A stretch of 64,000 bases of DNA from an uncultured Bacteroidota bacterium. GTDB lineage: Bacteria > Bacteroidota > Bacteroidia > Flavobacteriales > Flavobacteriaceae. Positions 45,291 through 54,985 of the stretch are shown here, in pieces. A model generated the notes under the pieces. That model was not told the origin of the DNA, made no database searches, and saw only the letters and a list, made by a program, of their open reading frames with translations. The translations under genes were made by a program, and so were the position numbers. How positions within the stretch are numbered: the first letter of the stretch is position 1; each line of letters opens with the position of its first letter. The stretch lies in the NCBI GenBank assembly GCA_902602415.1, contig CACKQW010000002.1:62001-126000 (forward strand). The letters run 5' to 3'.

Positions 45291-46876
45291 TGCCTTTAAA
45301 CCAAAAAAACCCTACTCTCACTGATTCTTGGAAAAAATTAAAAGAACATTTTAATCTAATCACCAAACAAAGTATTGAGGATCATTTTAAAACAAACAAA
45401 AATAGAGGGAAGGAATTTAGCACCAATTTTAATGAAATTCACTTTGATTATTCAAAAAATAAAATAAATAGTGAAACTATTAACTTATTTAATGAATTAT
45501 TAATGGAAATTAATTTTTCTGAATCTGTTAAAAGTTACTTTGAAGGTGATAAAATTAATGATACTGAGTCTAGATCAGTGTTACACACAGCATTACGAGC
45601 AAAAGAAACTGATGAGATTTTTGTTGATGGAGTAAACATAATGCATGAAGTTATACAATCTAGAAAGAAAATGATGGATTTCTCTGACAAAGTAATTTCG
45701 GGATCTTATAAAGGCGTGGATGATGCTAAGATAACAGACATTGTTAACATAGGAATCGGAGGTTCTGATCTGGGTCCATCTATGGTCTGTGAATCCCTAT
45801 CTCATTACAAAACTAGGTTGAATGTACACTTCGTAAACAATGTCGATGGTGATCAAATTCATGAAGTGTTAAAAAGATTAACTCCTACTAGAACTTTGTT
45901 TATCATAGTTTCAAAAACATTTACAACTATTGAGACTATTACAAATGCACAAGTTGCCAAGGAATGGTTTCAATCCAATGCGAAAAAAAGTGACATTTCA
46001 AAGAATTTTGTCGGGGTTAGCAGCAACGCAAAAGCGGTTAAAGAATTTGGCATCAATCATTCTAATATTTTTCCGATGTGGGATTGGGTAGGAGGCAGGT
46101 TTTCTTTATGGGGATCAGTCGGTCTTGCGATAAATTTATTCATTGGTTCAAAAAATTTCAACGATTTGTTGATGGGAGCAAATGAGATGGATAATCATTT
46201 TAAATCAGAACCGATTTCTAAAAACATACCATTGCTTGCTGCATGTATCTCTATATGGCATAACAATTTTTTTGATTATGAAACTCATGCTATAATTCCT
46301 TACAATCAAAATATGAAGTCATTTTCAGCCTATTTACAGCAAGCATCAATGGAAAGTAATGGTAAGCAGACAAGTAGAAATGGAGAATTTATAGATTATC
46401 AGTCAGGTAGTATAATTTGGGGTCAAGTTGGAACGAATGCACAGCACTCCTTTTTCCAGCTTTTGCATCAAGGAACAAAAATTATTCCTTGTGATTTTAT
46501 TGGGTTCTCAAATCCAATGAACAACAATATTAAAAGTCATCAAATTTTAATGGCAAACTTTTTTGCCCAAACAAAGGCATTAATGATTGGTAAAAAAGAT
46601 AGCAATGCACATAAGCACTTTAAAGGAGATAGGCCAACAAATACAATTTTGATAAAGAAATTATCGCCTAAAAATCTTGGGTCTTTAGTTGCTCTTTATG
46701 AACATAAAATATTCTCTGTTGGAGTTATTTTAAATCTATTCAGTTTTGATCAATTTGGTGTTGAACTGGGAAAAAATTTAGCAAATGATATTCTAAAAGA
46801 TATTGAACAAAAATCTTCAATTAAAAACGACTCCTCAACTGAAAATCTATTAAATAAGTTTTTTGATTCTATCTGA
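45290..46876 (+). CDS. pgi: glucose-6-phosphate isomerase
   Basis: Pgi interconverts glucose 6-phosphate and fructose 6-phosphate in glycolysis and gluconeogenesis. The 528-residue protein contains NIGIGGSDLGPSMVCESL, VSKTFTTIETITNA, the signature MWDWVGGRFSLWGSVGLAI, MESNGKQTSRNG and WGQVGTNAQHSFFQLLHQG. The ATG overlaps the TAA of the M23 gene by one base, so it closes the uvrC-DUF3108-M23-pgi operon. It also supplies the substrate for glmS. Confidence 0.97.
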   Translation: MPLNQKNPTLTDSWKKLKEHFNLITKQSIEDHFKTNKNRGKEFSTNFNEIHFDYSKNKINSETINLFNELLMEINFSESVKSYFEGDKINDTESRSVLHTALRAKETDEIFVDGVNIMHEVIQSRKKMMDFSDKVISGSYKGVDDAKITDIVNIGIGGSDLGPSMVCESLSHYKTRLNVHFVNNVDGDQIHEVLKRLTPTRTLFIIVSKTFTTIETITNAQVAKEWFQSNAKKSDISKNFVGVSSNAKAVKEFGINHSNIFPMWDWVGGRFSLWGSVGLAINLFIGSKNFNDLLMGANEMDNHFKSEPISKNIPLLAACISIWHNNFFDYETHAIIPYNQNMKSFSAYLQQASMESNGKQTSRNGEFIDYQSGSIIWGQVGTNAQHSFFQLLHQGTKIIPCDFIGFSNPMNNNIKSHQILMANFFAQTKALMIGKKDSNAHKHFKGDRPTNTILIKKLSPKNLGSLVALYEHKIFSVGVILNLFSFDQFGVELGKNLANDILKDIEQKSSIKNDSSTENLLNKFFDSI

Positions 46877-47000
46877 CTTTTTGCACTATATTAATAATTA
46901 ATTAAGAATAAAAAAACAATTTATTCACTTTCAGATCACAATAAGTGGTAAATATTATATATTTTTACGGGACAAATAATAATTTAACTATTTAAAAATT

Positions 47001-49478
47001 ATGAAAAACTTTACTCAAAATTTATTTTTTGTAGCTCTCCTATTATTTGGAACTACAATTTTTTCTCAAGAGCCTGTTGAAGAAGACTCTATGGATTTAG
47101 AGGAACTTGAAGAAGTTCTTTTAATTGGAGGTGGTGTTATTGACTTAGCTGAAGACAGAAAAACACCAGTGGCTGCTACTACTATTAAAGCGGATGAAAT
47201 TCAGAAAAAGATAGGTACTCAAGATATTTCAGCGATTCTTGTAAATTCACCAAGCATCTATGTTTCAAGTCAGATGACTGGATACGGAAGTTCTAGAATG
47301 TTTGTTAGGGGATTTGAAGACGATAATACTGCTTTCTTAATAAATGGTCAGCCTATTAATAGTCAGGAAGATGGTAGAATGTATTATTCTAACTGGTCTG
47401 GAATGAGCGATATTGCAAATGTAATACAAATTCAAAGAGGACTTGGAGCTTCCAAATTAGCGATATCATCTGTTGGTGGTACAGTTAATTTTGTTATGAA
47501 ATCTGCTGAAAAAAATCAAGGAGGATTTTTTTACCAAGGTTTTGCTAATGATAATTATCTCAAAAGCACAGTTTCTTATGATACTGGCATGAATGAGAAC
47601 GGATGGGCCACAAGTCTTTTATTCACTCATTGGCAGGGAGATGGATATGCTGAAGGAACATATGGTCAAGGTCAAACCTATTTTGTTTCTGTTGGCTACA
47701 AAGCAAATGATAAACATTCTTTCAATTTCTTATTGACAGGTGCTCCTCAAAACCATGATGAACAATTTAGTCAATCTATACAATCATTTATTGATAAGGG
47801 AATAAAATTTAATGATAATATTGGATATGTTGGGAATGTTTACAAAACTGAAGAAACTAACTTTTATCATAAGCCTGTATTCAACTTCAGTTGGGATTAT
47901 AATATCAATGATAAGTCCAATTTATCTACTGTGTTATATGCTTCAACAGGAAATGGAGGTGGTACTGGTGGTCGTGGAGTTGAGCCAAGAACTGCTGAAG
48001 GATATATTGATTATGATGCTATTTATCAAATGAATTCTGAAGTTCCAAATGGTGCTGGATATTACTTTGGGGACTACGATAATTATATCACCAGAGCTTC
48101 AATGAACATGCATCAATGGGTTGGTTTAGTTTCTAACTATGAAAGAAATCTTTCTGAGAATTTAACCCTTAATGTTGGGGTAGATTTAAGAACCTATTAT
48201 GGTGAACATTTTAGAGTTGTAAAAGATTTCCATGGATTGTCATCATGGGGTGAGGATGTAAGATTAAAAGATCATATCAATAATCACCAAAATTTAGGTT
48301 CCTATGGAACTTACAAGCAAACTTATACTGAGTACTACTTGGATGCAAATGCATGGGATGCAACTTTTGCAAACATAGACGAATATGATAAAATTGCATA
48401 CAGTAATGATGAGAGAATTACATATGGAGGACTATTTACGCAAATTGAATATGCAAATGACAAATTTTCTGCATTCTTCCAAGGATCTGTTTCTAACCAA
48501 TATCATCAAAGGTTTGACCATATGAATTATGTTGATGATGCATTACTTGATGGGTCATCTCCACAATGGAATGGAACAGAATTACCTGATTATTTAACTC
48601 CAGGAACCGATTCAGAAAAAGCTGATAATTTTGGTTTTAATGCAAAAGCTGGTTTTGGTTATGAAGTTTACGACAATGCAAAAGTTTATGTTAATGTTGG
48701 TTACTATGACAGACAGCCATATCATGATAATATGTATTTAGATTATACAAATCAATTAAATCCTAATACTTCAAATGAAACAATTTTAGGTCTTGAGGCT
48801 GGCTATTCTTATTCAGTTCCAAACTTTACAACAAACATCAATGTTTACAGAACATCTTGGGCAGATAGAGTTACTTCATCCTTTGATGAGACTGATGCGG
48901 GAACATTAGAATTTACATTGAATGAAGCTGTAGAACAATTACATCAAGGTATTGAAATTGATTTTGTTGCGCAGCCTCAGCCAGAAGTCCCTTACACTGT
49001 TAGAGGATTTGTTGGTTTAGGTGATTGGAAGTATGTTGGTAATTCAATCGAAAGAGTTGTTGATGAAGATAGAAATGTTATTAGCGTCTCTGAAAATGAT
49101 ATTGATGGTGGTGAAGTTGGTGGAGCTGCCCAATTTACTGCTGGTGTTGGATTAGATATTCAAATTGCGGAAAGATTTTCATTTGATACTGATGTAAGAT
49201 TTTATGATAATTTGTATGCTGAAAGAACAGTAAAAAATAACTTGGAGCTACCAAACTATAACCTTGCAGATATGGGACTTTCCTACAAAATGTTATTGGA
49301 TAGTGGTTCTTTAGATATTAGAGTTAATGTCAAAAACGTATTTGACATGAGATATATTGAATATTTAAACACTATTGATGGAGATTCCGGAGTATTCTAT
49401 AGGGGTATTGATACTGCTAATGAGGGCCAATTTGGTTTAGGAAGGACATGGAGTGTAGGTATGAGATACAATTTCTAA
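47001..49478 (+). CDS. TonB-dependent receptor
   Basis: An 825-residue outer-membrane receptor. The signal peptide (FFVALLLFGTTIFSQ) is followed by a very acidic segment (EPVEEDSMDLEELEEVLLIGG) holding the TonB box, the plug (GYGSSRMFVRGFEDDNTAFLI, NWSGMSDIANVIQI, AISSVGGTVNFVMKS) and a barrel that ends RTWSVGMRYNF. No CarboxypepD_reg domain. It is recognisably related to the receptor at 50629 (NWSGMSD versus NWGGLND, similar spacing). Upstream a TATATTTT at 46958-46965 is one base off the -7 consensus. Regular codon usage with few rare stretches suggests good expression. Substrate unknown. Confidence 0.88.
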   Translation: MKNFTQNLFFVALLLFGTTIFSQEPVEEDSMDLEELEEVLLIGGGVIDLAEDRKTPVAATTIKADEIQKKIGTQDISAILVNSPSIYVSSQMTGYGSSRMFVRGFEDDNTAFLINGQPINSQEDGRMYYSNWSGMSDIANVIQIQRGLGASKLAISSVGGTVNFVMKSAEKNQGGFFYQGFANDNYLKSTVSYDTGMNENGWATSLLFTHWQGDGYAEGTYGQGQTYFVSVGYKANDKHSFNFLLTGAPQNHDEQFSQSIQSFIDKGIKFNDNIGYVGNVYKTEETNFYHKPVFNFSWDYNINDKSNLSTVLYASTGNGGGTGGRGVEPRTAEGYIDYDAIYQMNSEVPNGAGYYFGDYDNYITRASMNMHQWVGLVSNYERNLSENLTLNVGVDLRTYYGEHFRVVKDFHGLSSWGEDVRLKDHINNHQNLGSYGTYKQTYTEYYLDANAWDATFANIDEYDKIAYSNDERITYGGLFTQIEYANDKFSAFFQGSVSNQYHQRFDHMNYVDDALLDGSSPQWNGTELPDYLTPGTDSEKADNFGFNAKAGFGYEVYDNAKVYVNVGYYDRQPYHDNMYLDYTNQLNPNTSNETILGLEAGYSYSVPNFTTNINVYRTSWADRVTSSFDETDAGTLEFTLNEAVEQLHQGIEIDFVAQPQPEVPYTVRGFVGLGDWKYVGNSIERVVDEDRNVISVSENDIDGGEVGGAAQFTAGVGLDIQIAERFSFDTDVRFYDNLYAERTVKNNLELPNYNLADMGLSYKMLLDSGSLDIRVNVKNVFDMRYIEYLNTIDGDSGVFYRGIDTANEGQFGLGRTWSVGMRYNF

Positions 49479-49500
49479 TAAAATCTCAACTTGATAAATA

Positions 49501-49533
49501 AAAAAAGATCTACAGAAATGTAGATCTTTTTTT
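49501..49533. terminator. bidirectional intrinsic terminator
   Basis: AAAAAAGATCTACA-GAAA-TGTAGATCTTTTTT is a perfect 14-base-pair inverted repeat with a GAAA loop, with A and T tracts on both sides. It lies between two convergent genes and can stop transcription from both strands; it overlaps the stop codon (49532-49534) of the minus-strand gene. Confidence 0.85.
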
Positions 49534-50575
49534 ATTTAATCTCTTTGATAAGAAAAATGTAAGGCGGTAAATGATCGCTATAACCCCCTGTGAAAGATCC
49601 AAAGGAAAAGCTTCTAAAAGGATATCCTTTGTATTTCCCTTTTTTATTAATTAAAAAACTTTTATTAAATACACCAGCTTTAAAAAATTGGTAGTCTTTA
49701 TAATCCTTTTTTAGAAAGCCTTCAGAGATGATTATTTGATCAAATAATTGCCATTTATCCCTGTATGCGTTAGTGCCAATTCCCTGGTCAACTAAAATTG
49801 TTTCAAAAGGGTTATACATATCTTTTCTTCCAACATCTTTTCTGTTTTTTATTGCACCGAGAACTTTTTTAATGCTATTATCAAATGGGTCATCATTAAA
49901 GTCACCCATAGTTATAATTTTAGGATTCTTATAAATACTTCTCAAGGAATCAATGATCTTGTTATTGACTTTTGCTGCAGCTATTCTTTTTGTTTCATCT
50001 GCTCCTCTTGACGGCCAATGATTAACAATTAGATGAATCAATTCACCATCAATTAAACCACTTACCACTAATTGGTCTCTGGTAGGTCTTCTGTTACTTG
50101 AATTATTATCCGTAATAATAACCTCGTGTGAACTAGAACTTTTTACCTCAAAAATATTTTTTTTATAAATCAAACCAACATCAATTCCTCTATTGTCAGG
50201 GGAGTCATAGTGAACAATACCGTAATTTTCGTTTTTTAACTCTTCCTGACTAATTAGGTCTTGAACTACATTTAAATTTTCAACTTCACAAATTCCGACT
50301 ATTGATGGAGATTTTTTTGTATAGTCATATCCAATTTGAGAGATTACTTTAGCCATATTAGAAATTTTCTTTTTGTAGACATAGGATCTATTAAATTTCA
50401 TTTCCATGATAGGACTTGCTTCGTCGTTTTTATTTACATCATTAATTGTATCAAATAGATTTTCGAGATTATAAAAAGCAACGGTATGAATTTTAAAATT
50501 TCGTTTTTCTTGAGAATATTGATTGTCAGTAAATAGTAAGAAAAAAAGTAATAAATAGCAGAACAAATTTTTCAT
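49532..50575 (-). CDS. secreted endonuclease/exonuclease/phosphatase (EEP) family protein
   Basis: A 347-residue exported protein (signal peptide to about residue 21, LLLFFLLFTDNQYSQ). All EEP active-site motifs are visible: FYNLENLFD (residues 34-42), GICEVEN with metal-binding Glu (94-100), DNRGIDVGLIY, NHWPSR (185-190), MGDFNDDP with D225 and N227, and SDHLP near the C-terminus. The fold hydrolyses phosphodiesters in nucleic acids or phosphomonoesters in other substrates. The adjacent divergent TonB receptor and DUF5689 lipoprotein suggest extracellular nucleic-acid or organic-phosphate use, which is an inference from context. Confidence 0.88.
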   Translation of the reverse strand: MKNLFCYLLLFFLLFTDNQYSQEKRNFKIHTVAFYNLENLFDTINDVNKNDEASPIMEMKFNRSYVYKKKISNMAKVISQIGYDYTKKSPSIVGICEVENLNVVQDLISQEELKNENYGIVHYDSPDNRGIDVGLIYKKNIFEVKSSSSHEVIITDNNSSNRRPTRDQLVVSGLIDGELIHLIVNHWPSRGADETKRIAAAKVNNKIIDSLRSIYKNPKIITMGDFNDDPFDNSIKKVLGAIKNRKDVGRKDMYNPFETILVDQGIGTNAYRDKWQLFDQIIISEGFLKKDYKDYQFFKAGVFNKSFLINKKGKYKGYPFRSFSFGSFTGGYSDHLPPYIFLIKEIK

Positions 50576-50628
50576 AAAAAAAGTATTAGTTTATAAATAA
50601 AACGTAAATTTAAGAATTGTAAAAATAG

Positions 50629-53211
50629 ATGAAATTTTTTATTAATATGCACAAAATAAACTCACTTTGTATAGTGGTTTTTCTACTTACTATTAATTCA
50701 TTTTCCCAGTCCGAATTAAATCAGGAAACAGTTAACGATTCTATCATTAGTCTTTCTGATACAGATGATGTTGTAGATCTATTCAGTATATCTCTTTCTG
50801 ACGATGAGCTAAATGATGACACATCTGTTTCTGATAATATTTCTGGTTTATTGAACTCATCAATGGACATATTTTACAGAACTGCTGCTTACGAATTCAG
50901 TTCTTCTTTTTTTAAAGTAAGGGGCCTGGACACTGAAAATGCCTCCTTACATATTAACGGAATTAAAATGAATAAGATATATAACGGAAGACCACAGTGG
51001 AGCAATTGGGGAGGTCTGAATGATGTATTAAGAAACCAAGAGCTTTCCAATGGGTTAATACCATTGAAATATAGCTTTGGAGGAGCTTTGGGTTCCAACA
51101 ATATCAATGTAAAAGCTTCCGAATATGGACAAGGCGGCAGAGTTACTTACTCTTCGTCAAATAGAAGCTATGCAAACAGACTTATGGCATCTTATAATTC
51201 AGGGATGCTCAATGATGGGTGGGCATACTCCATTTCTATTGGAAGAAGATGGGGCGATGAAGGTTATCAAGATGCATCTTTTTATGATTCAAATTCTGCC
51301 TTTCTTTCGGTAGAAAAGATTTTAAATGATAATCACAGTTTAAACTTTGTTGCTATTTATGCACCAAATAGAAGAGGAAAAGTTTCTCCAAACACTCAAG
51401 AAGTTTATGATTTAAAAGGAACAAAATATAATGAATATTGGGGTTATCAAGATGGTGAAAAGAGAAATTCAAGGGTCAAAAGAGTTGTGGAGCCAATTGT
51501 GATTTTAAATCACGATTGGGAAATTAATGAAAGCTCATCCCTTGAAACAAGTTTGGGCTTTCAATTGGGAGAATTGGGAAATAGCAGATTAGATTATGCA
51601 GGTGGAGGAAACCCAAGTCCTGCTTATTATCAAGATCTGCCAAGTTATTTTTTAGGCGACGAGGATGGTCCAAATTATGAAGGCGCTTATCTTGCACAGG
51701 AAAATTTTGTGAATAATGGTCAAATTAATTGGAATAGAATTTATGATGCTAACCTAACCAATGCTTCCGTGAATTTAGATGCAGCATATGTCTTATATGA
51801 GGACAGAGCGGACGATAAGCAACTAAGCTTTAATAGTGTTTTTTCACATCAAATAGATGACAACATAAAAGTAAGTGCAGCGATAAATCATAGAAGTTTA
51901 TTGTCAAATAATTTCGCTGAAGTAACGGATTTATTAGGTGGGCTTTCTTATTCGAATATTGACTCTTTTGATAATTTAGATTATAATTTATTAGATCCAA
52001 ATAGTACAATTTTTGAGGGAGATAAATTTAAATATCACTATGAAATTGATGCAAAAGAGAGTAGTGTTTTTACAATTTTTAATCACTCCTATAATAAAAT
52101 AGATTTTTATTATGCACTAAACTTCACAGGAACTACCTATCAAAGAAATGGTATTTTTGAGAATGAGGCAAATGCAGGAAACTCGTCTGGAAAAGGCGAT
52201 AAAGTTTCATTTGATGGCTATGGAGTAAAAGCAGGTTTTTCTTACAAATTTTCAGGAAAGCATATTTTAGATTTTAATGCTGCATATATAGAAAAAGCAC
52301 CTTCAATAAGAAATACATTCACCAATTCTAGGGTTAATCATAATATTGTAGGAAGCGATGCAAATGGATTAATTAATAATACTCCGATCACTGAGGAAAA
52401 GATTACATCATTTGATGCAAATTATATTTTTAGAACCCCAATTTTCACGGGAAGAATTTCAGGATTCTATTCATATATCGAAGATGCAAATGAAATATCT
52501 TTTTATTATGCAGATGGATTAGTAGGCTTTTCAGAAGACAGTGAATTTGTTCAGGAGATATTACAGGGGATCAATAAAAAACATATAGGTCTAGAATTTG
52601 GAGTTGAAGCTCAAATTATACCTTCATTTAAACTAAAGGCAGCATCTTCAATTGGACAATATACATATGATAATAATCCTTATCTCTACTTGGGTGCTGA
52701 TAATTATACTGTCCCCGTTGGACCCTCGAACTTAAAAAACTATAAATTAGCTGGTGGACCTCAAAGAGCTTATTCTTTTGGATTTGAATATAGAGATCCA
52801 GATTATTGGTTTGTTGGTGTAACTTCTAATTATTTTACCAACACATACGTAGATCCAAGTCCACTAACCCGCACGCAAAATTTTTATCTTTCGCAAGATG
52901 GTCTTCCATTTAATGATTATGATTTGGATACAGCCCGAAATTTATTAAGACAAGAAAAATTTGATGATTATTCGGTATTAAATATGATTGGTGGGAAGTC
53001 TTGGAAAATAGATGATTACTACATTGGTTTTTTTGCCAGCATAAATAATATTTTGGATAAAAAATATAGAACAGGTGGTTTTGAACAAGGAAGAAATGCC
53101 AACTACAGACAACTACTTGAAGATGTGAATAAACCTAAAAGAGTTTTTGGCCCAAAATATTGGTATGGCAGAGGGACCAATTACTTTTTAAACTTATACT
53201 TTAGATTTTAA
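50629..53211 (+). CDS. TonB-dependent receptor of the DUF5689-associated group
   Basis: An 860-residue outer-membrane receptor with signal peptide (SLCIVVFLLTINSFSQ; the second Met at residue 7 is an alternative start), an acidic connector (FSISLSDDELNDDTSV), a plug with FKVRGLDTENASLHINGIK, RPQWSNWGGLNDVLRNQE and FGGALGSNNINVKAS, and a barrel ending YFLNLYFRF. The C-terminal IGFFASINNILDKKYRTGGFEQGRN region is also typical of the group. No CarboxypepD_reg domain. It is followed after 10 bases by a DUF5689 lipoprotein, a constant partner of this receptor type in Flavobacteriia, and is divergent from the EEP gene. Substrate not proven. Confidence 0.9.
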   Translation: MKFFINMHKINSLCIVVFLLTINSFSQSELNQETVNDSIISLSDTDDVVDLFSISLSDDELNDDTSVSDNISGLLNSSMDIFYRTAAYEFSSSFFKVRGLDTENASLHINGIKMNKIYNGRPQWSNWGGLNDVLRNQELSNGLIPLKYSFGGALGSNNINVKASEYGQGGRVTYSSSNRSYANRLMASYNSGMLNDGWAYSISIGRRWGDEGYQDASFYDSNSAFLSVEKILNDNHSLNFVAIYAPNRRGKVSPNTQEVYDLKGTKYNEYWGYQDGEKRNSRVKRVVEPIVILNHDWEINESSSLETSLGFQLGELGNSRLDYAGGGNPSPAYYQDLPSYFLGDEDGPNYEGAYLAQENFVNNGQINWNRIYDANLTNASVNLDAAYVLYEDRADDKQLSFNSVFSHQIDDNIKVSAAINHRSLLSNNFAEVTDLLGGLSYSNIDSFDNLDYNLLDPNSTIFEGDKFKYHYEIDAKESSVFTIFNHSYNKIDFYYALNFTGTTYQRNGIFENEANAGNSSGKGDKVSFDGYGVKAGFSYKFSGKHILDFNAAYIEKAPSIRNTFTNSRVNHNIVGSDANGLINNTPITEEKITSFDANYIFRTPIFTGRISGFYSYIEDANEISFYYADGLVGFSEDSEFVQEILQGINKKHIGLEFGVEAQIIPSFKLKAASSIGQYTYDNNPYLYLGADNYTVPVGPSNLKNYKLAGGPQRAYSFGFEYRDPDYWFVGVTSNYFTNTYVDPSPLTRTQNFYLSQDGLPFNDYDLDTARNLLRQEKFDDYSVLNMIGGKSWKIDDYYIGFFASINNILDKKYRTGGFEQGRNANYRQLLEDVNKPKRVFGPKYWYGRGTNYFLNLYFRF

Positions 53212-53221
53212 ATAAAAAAAA

Positions 53222-54571
53222 ATGGAATTAATAAAGAAAATATCAATTATAATTTTTGTATCAATTTTTACTTTTTCTTGTGTTCAGGATGATGATTATT
53301 CTGTTCCCCAAAGCGTTGGCTTGGAAGAAAATGAAAACTTAACTCAATTACTCTCTGAAATTGACAGCGGTTCAGCAGACTTGATTTCTATTTCTGAAGC
53401 CAAAAGTTATTTTATTGATGACGAAGTTAACCAGATCGAATCCAACTTAGTTGTGAAGGGATATGTTGTTTCATCTGATTTCTCTGGGAATTTTTACAAG
53501 GAGTTTTATATGCAAGACAAATATGCAAGCCCCACGTCTGGAATTAAGGTAGTAATAAACCAAGTGGACAGTTATAACCAATTTAATTTTGGAAGAGAAA
53601 TTTATGTAAAACTTCAAGGATTATATATTGGAGAAACAAATTCTGGAGATGGTGTTATTGCTATTGGTCATGCATCCCCAGGAAGCGATGAAATTGATGC
53701 AATTGCTGAAAGTAATATTCCGAGTACGATTATTAGATCTGCTAACACATTCGATGTTGCTCCTCTTGAATTAAATCTGGGTGATATTAATGACACTCAC
53801 ATTGGTATTTATACAAGTGCAATTAATTCACAATTTGCAAGCGGTTTAGAAGGATTACCTTATGTAGAGCCTACGGAGCAATATGATACTCAAAGAGATT
53901 TAGAGAGTTGTGTGGATTCTGGTTCTCTAAAGGTTGAAACGAGTGCATTCTCTAATTTTAACGATAGAATTTTACCCACTGAGGGCAGTGGATCAATTGT
54001 TGGTATTATTACAAGAGATTATTTTGGGGATAATAGAGTTATGGTATTAAATTCTGCTGATGACGTGAGTTTTGATGTGCCTAGATGTGACCCATTATTT
54101 TCAGATGATTTTTCATCAAATACATTAAATAACTGGTTTGTAAAAAGTGTAGTTGGACCACAAGAATGGGAGATTACACCTTATGGAAATCCAGCTCCAA
54201 GTGCAAAGATTTCAGGATTTAGTGGAGGTAGTGTTGAAAATGAAGATTGGTTAATAAGTAAACCTGTGAATCTAGATGGCTTATCATCTGCGACACTTAC
54301 TTTTCAATCTGTTGTTCGTTATTCAGGACCTGAACTTACAGTATATATTGGTACTGATTACAATGAGGGTAATCCAAATGATGATGGAAATTGGGATCTT
54401 ATTTCTGCTACCCTAGACACTGATGATACCAGCTGGTCTTCGTGGACAGATTCAGGAAATATTGATCTATCATCATATGTAGGTCAGACTATATATATTG
54501 CCTTTAAATATGTTTCGAATAGTTCCTCTGCGACTTATGAAATCGATAATGTTTTAGTGACTGGAGAGTAA
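53222..54571 (+). CDS. DUF5689/choice-of-anchor-J lipoprotein
   Basis: A 449-residue lipoprotein: signal peptide ending FVSIFTFSC (Cys20) and an acidic VQDDDYS start of the mature part. An OB-fold-like DUF5689 region spans roughly residues 45-290 (VKGYVVSSDFSGNFYKEFYM, GREIYVKLQGLYIG, GIITRDYFGDNRVMV). A jelly-roll, choice-of-anchor-J type region follows (SDDFSSNTLNNWF, NEDWLISKPVNL, IYIAFKYVSNSSSATYEIDN). It probably sits on the cell surface as partner of the receptor 10 bases upstream. OB folds often bind oligonucleotides or oligosaccharides; binding is inferred only. Confidence 0.85.
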   Translation: MELIKKISIIIFVSIFTFSCVQDDDYSVPQSVGLEENENLTQLLSEIDSGSADLISISEAKSYFIDDEVNQIESNLVVKGYVVSSDFSGNFYKEFYMQDKYASPTSGIKVVINQVDSYNQFNFGREIYVKLQGLYIGETNSGDGVIAIGHASPGSDEIDAIAESNIPSTIIRSANTFDVAPLELNLGDINDTHIGIYTSAINSQFASGLEGLPYVEPTEQYDTQRDLESCVDSGSLKVETSAFSNFNDRILPTEGSGSIVGIITRDYFGDNRVMVLNSADDVSFDVPRCDPLFSDDFSSNTLNNWFVKSVVGPQEWEITPYGNPAPSAKISGFSGGSVENEDWLISKPVNLDGLSSATLTFQSVVRYSGPELTVYIGTDYNEGNPNDDGNWDLISATLDTDDTSWSSWTDSGNIDLSSYVGQTIYIAFKYVSNSSSATYEIDNVLVTGE

Positions 54572-54577
54572 GTATTT

Positions 54578-54985
54578 ATGAGTCATAAAATAGAGAGCAG
54601 CTATCTAGGTGAGTTAAGAGTTTCATCAACACATTTAGCATCTAATATAGAAATTATAACTGATGCCCCAGTTGATAATAACGGTAGGGGCGAGTCTTTT
54701 TCTCCAACAGATTTAGTTGCAACTGCATTAGGGACATGCATGATCACAGTAATGGGAATTTATGCTGAGAAAAATGGAATTTTAATGCCGAATGTTTATT
54801 CAAGGACGAACAAGGTCATGTCCTCCAGTCCAAGAAAAATTTCAAAGTTAAAAATTGAAATTATCTTTGAGGGCAACCAACTTTCTGAAGTGGAAAAACA
54901 AAGCTTAAAAAATGTAGCATTAAATTGTCCTGTAGCTAAGAGTCTACATCCCAACTTAAAACAAGAAATAGAATTTAATTTTTAA
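54578..54985 (+). CDS. OsmC family peroxiredoxin-like protein
   Basis: A 135-residue protein with the OsmC/Ohr layout: the two redox cysteines are C54 in TALGTCMITVM and C117 in VALNCPVAKSL, and GRGESFSPTDLV precedes the first. OsmC and Ohr proteins reduce organic hydroperoxides with thiols in the cytoplasm. It lies 6 bases after the DUF5689 lipoprotein gene and could be cotranscribed, though the link is probably incidental. Its stop directly abuts the convergent PorE-like gene. Confidence 0.92.
   Translation: MSHKIESSYLGELRVSSTHLASNIEIITDAPVDNNGRGESFSPTDLVATALGTCMITVMGIYAEKNGILMPNVYSRTNKVMSSSPRKISKLKIEIIFEGNQLSEVEKQSLKNVALNCPVAKSLHPNLKQEIEFNF

Noticed and set aside
46925-46960. Possible inverted repeat (CACTT...AAGTG) upstream of the receptor at 47001
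   Set aside because: Only 5 bases match with a wide spacer; expected by chance in AT-rich sequence.
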